NCBI GenBank assembly: GCA_947568835.1
Contig: OX387607.1
Coordinates: 10,803,701-10,867,700, forward strand
Length of the DNA stretch: 64,000 bases
Source: Protonemura montana
Taxonomy: Eukaryota; Arthropoda; Insecta; Plecoptera; Nemouridae
Reading direction: 5' to 3'
Shown here: in pieces, positions 58,101-64,000 of the stretch
Numbering within the stretch: position 1 is the first letter of the stretch
Layout of the letters: every line of letters starts with the position of its first letter
Translations under genes and position numbers: made by a program
Notes under the pieces: model-generated
The model's database searches: none
What the model saw: only the letters and a program-made list of their open reading frames with translations
Told to the model about the DNA's origin: nothing

Positions 58101-61100
58101 GCCCGTCGTCGACGACCTGAACCTTTCAATCGCGACCCGTCGAGAGCATTTTCTCTTGTGCGAAAATTCTTTCAAACACGCATACACACACGCTCACACA
58201 AAAAAAGGCGTTCATACATTTTTTTTCAGTCGCTTCCGAAATCTGTATTTAAGCAGTTTTTGAAAGGCCGGGCTTCGTTTTTTTGGGTGACCACCCCCTC
58301 TCGTTTCCTCTCAAAAGGTCCCTTCTAATGACGTGGCACATCGGGACAGCTGACAATCGCGATGATAGCAAGCTCCACGAGGCTTTCCTGAGAGGGACAC
58401 GGCCCGATTTAGCGCGGGTTTAGGGCGCTTGGCCGAAGATGTAACACATCTTGTGGCCCGGGAGAATAAAGAACAAAGTTGTGTAAGTTTTCTGAATATA
58501 CATTTTGTAGTTGCTTTTCGTAACTACAAAAATCTACTGTTCAGACTACTCTCGAACTTACTGTCACAAAAAATAGACTACGGAGGTTACTGAAATTAAT
58601 TAGGTAGTAATTTTTACTTCACGCCTACTTGAGCAATAAAAATTCAGTAAATATCAAAAGAAAAGCCAGTGTTAATTTTTTTTATTTTCAGTCTTTGATT
58701 TAATTGTTAACAAACATTTGAATTAAAACTTTTTATGAAAAACTTCTTTACATAATGATTAAACTCATTAAAGTTAGCCAAAAATTGCACCCAAGCTCTT
58801 AAAAGTCTTGCAACAGATTGAAAACAATTTGTTTCGATCGCGGTTTTTGGTATCTGGTAAGAGTATCGTAAAAGTATAGCAAAAGTGTATTATCTTCAGT
58901 AACAAAACCACTAGAAAAATAAAATAGCTGACACACAGCTTCCTAACAAAAAGCACCCAAAAGTGCTTCCTTAAAAGCACTAATAGGCAAAGGCAAGTAG
59001 AAAATGTCACCACCATCTTTTACTTGTGGTTCAATACTTAAAATACAATAACCTAGAACTTTCAACCAAGATCAAAAGTATTTTATCCACAAATAACAAA
59101 AACGGCCACATGGCGTCACCACCGCCTCTTGGGTTAAGCGAAAGTCGTTTCAACAATATAAAAAAAAAAAAACTATTGACACAGCTGTCATAATCCAAAT
59201 GGCTTTGTGTGCGACCCGCGAAGCCACTTATCCGCCAGAAGACCACTTGTACCACCGAGCAGAACGTCTCAATCGATTCTCGCCATAAAGAAAGAAAAAC
59301 AAAGAGAAGCCCCGTGCAGCAATCTCTGAAGTGTTACTCCCTAACCATTTGCCAGTTTCCAATACCATGCCACCCGTTTTAACCGCAAACTATACGGTTT
59401 ACTTCGTCTGCAAGTAGTGCATTTGTATGCAGCTGCCAAATGCTCGTTGCACATGCATCGTTGGCTTTGTCGAGCGTCCCGAGTTCGGTTCTCAACGAGA
59501 GCACGTACCACTCATAGTGAAGACCAAACGACCATCGAAGTGCAATTATGGCGTCTCATTAAAGTCTTGATGAGATTCGCTCTAGCTGACAAACCTAGCG
59601 GAGGGTTTCGTTTACAGCTTGTTTGAATGGATGTGAATAAATATGTTTTTAATAGCTACGTGAAATGATTATACGTTACCGTTGAGATATCTATGAATTT
59701 AGGTCAAATTTAGGTCAAAAGTTGTTCAATGCTCTTCCAAATGATTTAAAAAACCAGACAACATGTACTTTTAAGACTTAAATCAAACATGTTTAAATCA
59801 AGAATGCCTTTTACAGCGTCAGAGAATTTAAATCATATTTAGGCATGGTAAAGGAGTAAAGGAATAAAGTGTTTTAATATTTTTATTATGGCTATGTATG
59901 TTATATAAATTGTTGTGTAAAAATTTTTAAAACAATATGTTTGTTAAAAACAATAATTAAAGAATTGAAGAATGAACGCATCATTTTTTTTATCCATTGC
60001 ACGTTTATGGTAGGACAGCCAGTCAGGTTAAGCACACTTCTTACTCACTCTCAAAGAAAAGGGTTAGCAATATTCATCACTTTATGCTTAAATAGGAGTT
60101 GATACAGTAACCATGACGACTTCCAATCACATGTAGTGAAACTCAGATGTTTCTGTGAGCTAGAAGCTCAAAAAGTCACAAAGTTCATTTAAAACCAGTG
60201 GCAATTAGGTAGAATAATTTAAATACATATATTACAAAATTGTTATCTTGCTATGTAAAACAACTGTTATTTATAATTTTATGTCTGGTTAGAAGCGTGT
60301 ATTCCGTCCGATAATAAAATAACTAAAAAAGAACAGGTAATAAAGTTTATTTTAAATCTTATCTAAATTTCAAACGCTTGCAATGCGCGGGGTATTTTAT
60401 TATTCTGAACACTACTACCGTCTCAAAAATGAGTGTATCTAAAAAAATTGTTTTAATTGCTGTTAAGGTACCTTAATGCATACAAAAACAACAAAAACAT
60501 GTCAATAAGACAAAGAACTAAATGTCAAAAATTTTTGATTTAAAATTACATGAAAATTGTTTCACTTAGCATTTATAAAAATCTTAGGTATAAATAATTA
60601 TTTTTAAACTGCTTAGGTCAGATATTTAGAATTGGGTCTTAAAACGTCTCAAGCTAGAACAATTTTATTTATTTAAGTAATGTTTTGACCAACTTGCGGG
60701 TCTAAGCGTCTTGAAGTCTTAGCAGCACCTTTGACACATGTGGGGTTTGGGTAACAGCTCATTTGTTTGGTTTTACATTTTTTAAAGCAAATCTATTCGT
60801 CAGGGTTCGGAGGTCACGTGAAACAATTATTTATAATGACATGCTTATATTTCCAGTGGGCTTCATTTGCCCAACGCTATATTCGTTTCGTATGCAGTTC
60901 ATTCATTTACAAACGATATCGATTTAAGGTAAAACTATTTAAAGCCCCTGATCATTGAACGTCTCATTAACCACCGATTCAAAGGGACAGAGTGCACTTA
61001 AATTACTTAAATGCAAAATGTGCAACGCTTGAAATTAACAAGATTGCACAGCCACGGGGCCGGCACCAGCTTACATAAGCCGTTGCCAAGCGATTTATCG

Positions 61101-63716
61101 CTGCATTTGTGTGCGGTATTTAACTATACGAGCGAGAGAGAGGATATACGTCAGTTAAGTACCTTGGTTTAGAGTTAATCTAGAGCTAAGCGATCTGTTC
61201 GTAGATAAATCCATGAATAAATGCATGTGTTTGAAAGCAAGAGAAGCTTTAAGAATGACCGCTACGGTAACTTTTCGATCAGTTCGAGTTGGTATCTGGG
61301 TTATTCACATAGGGAATATAGCTACGGTAATTATTTTTTACTGCAATCCTATCTACATTGACTGCAGCTAAGCGATAATGACCCCGGTAATTACTTTGTA
61401 ATCTGGCTTTGAGATGACTTTTCGTGGGCTAGCTTTGGTTGTATTTAGTTTGTGATCAAAGTTAGCTCAAGTTAAATATCAAGACGTTTGTTGTAGTTTC
61501 TTTCATGGTTTCCCGTTCTGGTAGACGATATTGCTGGCTTGTGACATAGCTAGCAACGTTTAGTTTATTTAGCTTATTAGTTTTACCTAAGATTCTAAAT
61601 TTAATTTTTAATTTTGTTTGTGGGAGGCTTTGAAGCCTCCGTCACGTTTCAGTTTTCTTCTCTACCAAATGACACCAGAGAAAACACTAGAATATAGTAC
61701 AAAATAAATGGTTGATAATGATTTTATTTAGTATTTAATTCGATAACGTACAAGCTTGTCGCAAGGTGATATAAGTATTTTTTTAAAACCGAAGTGATGA
61801 GATTTATTTTTCAAGAATCTCTATTACGACCTTCAATTCAAACACACGAAGTATTATTTTCTGTCCCACCAAACAGAACGGCACCAAAACCACAATCGAG
61901 CTACTCCCGCAAAACGTCAGCGTCGCCACAAGCCGCCATGACTTTTCAATATCATTCCATTCCCTTCAAACGCCCTCTTCCATATCAAAAGTTACGACTG
62001 CTGATATTTTATATTATTTCTACGGTCCCGTCAGTGTCGTGACGCTGGCACCAGAGGGCGCCACCCGCGTGTGACGCGTGAAACTTTCCTCATAAATCTC
62101 GTGTTCGTCGAGATTTTCCATTTTCCTCGTATGTTTTTTCAAAAAAACTCACACAATCAGTAGGCAGTGCGTCGTCACCGTGGCAACGCGTTTCAGAAAG
62201 TCCGTAGGCTACAGCTATTTTACTACGCTTCAAAAGCACGGTCCAGTTGGGGCGATAATTTGACCCCACTGGTGGCAATTGTTTCTAATTGCGTGGGTAC
62301 GTGCTTTTCAAAACTAGCCTTTCGAAAAAAACAAAAAGTTTTCTGGTCAAAAGGTGTTTGAAATAATTGAAAGCATTGAAATAATGGCTTTGAAAGTTGG
62401 CCTTTGATAGGACAAAAGCTAGCTAGGTAAGCAATGAGAATAATGTTGTTAAAATAATTTTAAGCGATTCGTTGTTTTATCGCTTGTTGGTGAAATGTTT
62501 GTGAGTGTTTTTTTTGTTATGAAAACTTGTATGTAAGTTGAACGTTAATAAGTATATTCAACACTACAATACACATGGACGTTTAATTAGAATTAACTTA
62601 AATTGATGTCTTCGTTACATTTTTGGACCAAAACATGTTTTTATTTTACAAGCATTGGCCTTACTTGAAATTACCACACTTAAAAACTTGAATCTCGTCT
62701 TCATTTCATCAAAATAAATTGCCAATAAGGGTCAATAGACAGACACAAGTGCCAATTAAAGAGAGCTAAGTAAAGACGTAGAAATAAATCAATGAAAAGT
62801 CTAACTTCTTTATATATCTTTCCAATCAACGCTCGAAAGATCAGAGCAATAAGAATGGCTAGAGCATGTCATCGCGAATTAGGCGAGCGAGAGTTCAAAG
62901 CACAATTCCAAAGATCTCTCAGCACTTTCTTTCTCTCTCTATTTTCTGATCTCTTCTGCTGTCTTAGTGTCTTATCCTATCACCAGGGTTTTGTGCTGAA
63001 CTTAACAAACTTTAGTCTACCAAAGTCTAGCGTCGTATAGAAACTTCGTCATATCAAATGTCAGCATAGAATTCGACCAAATAATCTTTTAATAACCAAA
63101 AGCACTGTCGGTAATTGTTCCCAGCTGCTAATAAGGTGTACTTTAATGATTGATAAGCGGCAAGGCATTAAACAACAAAATATTAAGGTGGAGGAGCCAA
63201 GCATGCTCTGCTGGTTGCGTTCAGGGGCGTGTGATGGAGGAGCCGGGTTTGCTATGCGGGCTGCGTTCAGGGGCACTAACAAAAAGACGAGTGACTATTT
63301 TTTTTTGAACAGTTATCAACGTGTTTTAGTAAGTGTCTACGTATTTTAAAATTTTTCTTTGATTTATCAAAGATCATCAAAAAACTTTGCGTGTTTTTCA
63401 GAATTTTTCTGCAGAGACAAGTGACTTAAACGTAAGTGATATATAACAATACGAAGTTAAACTTTGCAGCGACGTACCTATAGTAGTGAGAACAGTCAGT
63501 GAGTAGAGGAACGCTCTCGCAAAGTTCCACTCGTTTGGCGGTGGTCTTCGGGCTTGCAACAAAGCTGTCGTGCCGGGTCTGTCGCTCTCCACCACGACGC
63601 CTCCCTCGGCGGCTAGCTGCACCTTGTCGCTCGACGATGCCGTCAGCTGCGCGTTACCACCGATGCCCTTGGACTGACTGCCGACGCTGTTTTCACCGCC
63701 AATCTCCTCTGTCAAT
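46157..63716 (-). CDS. Two-pore domain (K2P) potassium channel, 5' end outside window
   Basis: Two exons are visible on the minus strand: 63716-63478 and 46893-46157 (stop TGA at 46159-46157), joined in phase 1 across a 16.6 kb intron. The first encodes an acidic/Gly-rich extracellular or loop stretch and then NEWNFARAFLYSLTVLTTI, the first pore helix. The selectivity filter TIGYG is split by the intron. The second exon gives TM2 (GYAVLGIPLMLIYLSSVGAL), a Cys cluster (CCCFCSNCGYCC), a Lys/Arg- and Gln-rich cytoplasmic loop, TM3, the second filter STIGFGD and TM4 ending FNIIHDEIVHRL. K2P channels are dimers that carry background potassium currents in the plasma membrane. It resembles the TWIK/sandman-type group of insects, but I do not assign an ortholog. 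The start and TM1 lie beyond 64000. A LINE sits in the intron in the same orientation. Confidence 0.88.
46894..49555. other. K2P intron, left part
   Basis: AT-rich with poly-T and GA-rich simple sequence. The minus ORF at 47455-47670 encodes a hydrophobic stretch but has no splice or start support. No exon is seen. Confidence 0.45.
49560..49870. promoter_or_regulatory. CpG-dense block with homeodomain-like sites, candidate enhancer
   Basis: The block is rich in CG dinucleotides (GCGCGCC, GACGCGCGCG, CTCGCGCGTA) in otherwise AT-rich intron DNA. ATTGTTAAC, CGTAATTGAT, TTTATTGATT and CATAAATCATGG-type sites are interspersed. The two minus-strand ORFs across it lack domains. Regulatory function is an inference from composition. 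Confidence 0.3.
50575..50830. other. GC-rich island in K2P intron
   Basis: GTGCGCCGCGCGGCGCGCCA and neighbouring CpG-rich text stand out from the surroundings. ORFs exist in both directions, none with a known domain or splice signals I trust. It may be a conserved noncoding or untranslated exon. Confidence 0.25.
51676..54687 (-). CDS. LINE ORF2: endonuclease and reverse transcriptase
   Basis: 1003 residues. Residues from about 36 to 255 form an AP-endonuclease-like domain with the landmarks YQNIRSIRSK, LTEHWLN, SGDLNLNTL and LSDHKSILF. Reverse transcriptase follows, starting near LPLYKKGTSKDPSNYRPIS. Asp634 lies in LSKAFDCVDH, then GIPQGSILGPLLF, and the catalytic FADD is at 724-727. A C-terminal thumb/tail region follows, with no RNase H. 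It performs target-primed reverse transcription of its own RNA. All catalytic motifs are intact and there is no internal stop, so it may be competent. The first ~30 residues precede the endonuclease and the true start may lie slightly downstream. Confidence 0.93.
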   Translation of the reverse strand: MHSGVTSLPTNEGRSGQDRVTTNKLSTRSGRAEQPIHIFYQNIRSIRSKINELEIVLRELDSTINIIALTEHWLNINESDSIVLTGFNLASIFTRNLHAHGGTCIFSREKWTEITDRTDLVNLSEEKIFECSAIELKLYNIIILCIYRSPSSCFNNFLNRLEKMLIRINLENTYKPKSIIISGDLNLNTLVNCQNKQNLCSLLDSFNITLSIDEPTRVTSSTATCIDNIMTNIESNKFKSKVYETGLSDHKSILFLHNIKNNSERCHGEDRNKLVERRFYTKPNDRKMSSLLMNESWKDVQNSMDLNNKTTAFSDTLNKHFNKAYPLKKVKPSNKINNSWITKSIRVSCKHKRNLIIIGKQTKSPIWKHHMKHYSGVLRKIIKAAKRLQIHEEIRKSKNVMKTSWNLVNKEIGRIKPKNDKINELITNGKILLTPKEIANGFNTYFINCAIPKNNHKCANSKEAITKLGEIPANKQSMFLFPVSHSELKNIINELKNSGGHDYIPTKIIKTSTPYLLEPLFHLCNESLALGTFPDIYKMAKVLPLYKKGTSKDPSNYRPISILNSFSKILEKIMYTRLVDFLNKFNTLSSEQHGFRKKKSTESAIFDFIDHVSSALSDKKQAMGILCDLSKAFDCVDHKLLLKKLEHYGVRGIANKWFNSYLSNRRQSVLIKNLDSENNLKTYYSEEQFIKQGIPQGSILGPLLFLIYINDLPRNIKNAKITMFADDISVFISDSSLQNLEQKANEVMQEIFGWLQANQLTLNTNKTKIINFRTRHINDLQPTPTIITGTEKLEIVESITFLGIELDNQLKWKCQINKLQNKLSKQCYAIRILKTIVSKKTLKITYHGLFESHMSYGIIFWGNCSNYKRIFKLQKKVIRIMQNLKPKKSCRKHFKSLRIMTLPNLYLYKLILFIKNNIQTFPIHNHNHSTRNKNNFKLEQEKLTRIKQQVKHMGLQLFNILPKHIKQLDIIQFKDRLKKFFINNVFYTIEEFKSAMKNPKLEI
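54727..55779 (-). CDS. LINE ORF1: RNA-binding coiled-coil/RRM-type protein with poly-Gln/His tail
   Basis: 350 residues. An N-terminal coiled coil (about 1-45, TKVVQLETKVEELETKLVSL) is followed by an RRM-like and C-terminal domain of the L1-ORF1 kind (NNLVFRGFNE, IERAHRIAGG, AIVVKFLSFKKREEIF, GTNIVIMEDFS). From about residue 200 to 320 it is a low-complexity run of Gln and His encoded by CAG/CAA/CAC, visible on the plus strand as CTG/TTG repeats. ORF1 proteins coat element RNA as trimers in relatives. The Gln/His tract is long and unusual, and may vary in length between copies. Confidence 0.88.
   Translation of the reverse strand: MQSGMETKVVQLETKVEELETKLVSLTVENSALLHKIQVLARKDDYSENQSKRNNLVFRGFNEKQGGNESWQDCEDLIIDIARRVLGVRLEASDIERAHRIAGGNNPRAIVVKFLSFKKREEIFRRKKCLKGTNIVIMEDFSQRVIEDRRILIAEMKCARAENEDAIVTFDKLKVNGRVYRVDENSRLIVPAYYEKQHQSEQQRRHEQQQQPLNQKESSTSADRQQHQQPHQQSHQQQRHHQHQPQQQHQHQQQQQQHQHQPQHQHQHQPQQQQQQQQHQHQPQQQQQHQHQPQQKLQQQQQQQQQQQKTHQHHHVLQEISDQLPRQSQRIRGMGPSNRMEPSSDINQVP
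55879..55915. repeat. Perfect 16-bp inverted repeat (hairpin)
   Basis: Two 16-base arms, TAGACAAAGTGATATC and its exact complement, flank a 5-base AATAC loop, about 100 bases upstream of LINE ORF1. It may belong to the LINE 5' UTR or be a boundary structure. Confidence 0.75.
56010..56310. promoter_or_regulatory. Cluster of homeodomain-type sites, candidate enhancer
   Basis: Within 300 bases there are CCAATTACCG, GGTAATTAAA, CCAATTATTGACAG, TTCAATTACCG, GTTAATTAATG, GGTAATTGATA and TATAATTAG. A TCF-like GATCAAAG lies at 56157-56164. The density of TAATTA/CAATTA cores with GC-containing flanks exceeds that of nearby AT-rich DNA. It lies in the K2P intron. Function is inferred. Confidence 0.35.
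56311..62040. other. K2P intron, right part
   Basis: No exon is recognised. It holds an 18-bp tandem repeat (about 2.4 copies, 56709-56752, unit GGTTCCCATACACCCTTT), a MITE-related piece at about 60350-60440, and short ORFs without domains. Blocks near 57570-57860 and 61020-61150 are less AT-rich and could be conserved noncoding DNA. Confidence 0.4.
62047..62065 (+). promoter_or_regulatory. CTCF-like binding site
   Basis: GGCACCAGAGGGCGCCACC matches the CTCF core CCACCAGGGGGCGC at nearly every position. CTCF is conserved in insects. It lies inside the K2P intron about 1.4 kb from the nearest upstream channel exon. Binding is an inference from the motif alone. Confidence 0.4.
62066..63477. 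other. K2P intron next to the pore exon
   Basis: No exon is seen. A partial GGAGGAGCC..GCGTTCAGGGGC text occurs twice in tandem at about 63190-63275. Confidence 0.4.
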
Positions 63717-64000
63717 CTGTTACCAACGTTAAAGCCAATGATTAAATGTGGTGGTCTAGTAAAAATTTCTCGCTTTGCGACCTTTTTCAACCAGTTTTAG
63801 AAACTTTGAGAGCTGAATAAACGCAACCAAAGTAACGCTGCAACACAATGTTTACCAATTTGCTTGAGAGATGTTTTTGTTAAGGTTTGTAACAAATCCT
63901 TGGAAAGCGTGAGTGATTTGAATTCATAGTTGGATGTTTGTGCATGAATCGGTTTTGCTTGGTAGAGAATAATCTGGTTGCTCAAAAACCCTCGTCTATG
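63717..64000. other. Upstream K2P intron, to window edge
   Basis: Beyond the AACAG acceptor at 63718-63717, I see no further channel exon on the minus strand before the window ends. Confidence 0.4.

Noticed and set aside
61618-61640. GGAGGCTT hairpin as a terminator or histone stem-loop
   Set aside because: No poly-T or histone gene context; a short palindrome in an intron.
1-64000. CRISPR array, phage or prokaryotic defence system
   Set aside because: No evenly spaced direct repeats and no operon structure; the window is intron-bearing eukaryotic DNA.

Overview
The window reads as a piece of insect (at least arthropod) nuclear genome. It is AT-rich, its genes are broken into small exons with GT..AG introns, and it carries tRNA-derived SINEs, a non-LTR retrotransposon, MITE-like repeats and arthropod gene families: gd-type serine proteases, CYP9-like P450s, an adhesion-type GPCR and a K2P potassium channel. 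I cannot name the species. A SORLA-type receptor tail argues against Drosophila, to my knowledge.

Layout. 345-406 (+) is the last coding exon of a SORL1-like sorting receptor. 2915-9329 (+) is an eight-exon serine protease with an N-terminal gastrulation-defective (GD_N) domain. 10494-12568 (+) is a second GD_N gene that stops before any protease domain. Part of its first intron is duplicated at about 12990-13910. Two tandem P450 genes (18409-22082 and 25218-28976, both +) have exactly the same six exon lengths, and a tRNA-Lys(CTT) gene lies between them on the minus strand. About 30073-31110 (+) is a stop-riddled relic of a Merlin/IS1016-type transposase. 34926-38733 (-) is a four-exon adhesion-type GPCR with a one-base frameshift in a T7 run. 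A decayed copy of its first exon lies at about 32036-32168.

The right part (44988 to beyond 63716, -) is a two-pore potassium channel gene whose 5' exons lie outside the window. Its 16.6 kb intron holds an apparently intact non-LTR retrotransposon with two ORFs (51676-55779, same strand as the channel) and candidate control elements: a cluster of homeodomain-type sites, a CpG-dense block and a CTCF-like site. In the channel gene an in-frame TGA lies one codon before a good splice donor, and the acceptor of the next exon is in matching phase, so the real C-terminus is ambiguous.

The rest is intron or intergenic DNA with many small repeats. The protease and P450 genes form a local tandem-duplication cluster that one interspersed repeat family (at least five copies between 14.8 and 27.1 kb) has invaded. 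I saw no CRISPR array, operon or prokaryotic feature. Exon borders were deduced by hand from splice signals, reading frame and comparison between paralogs, without transcript data.
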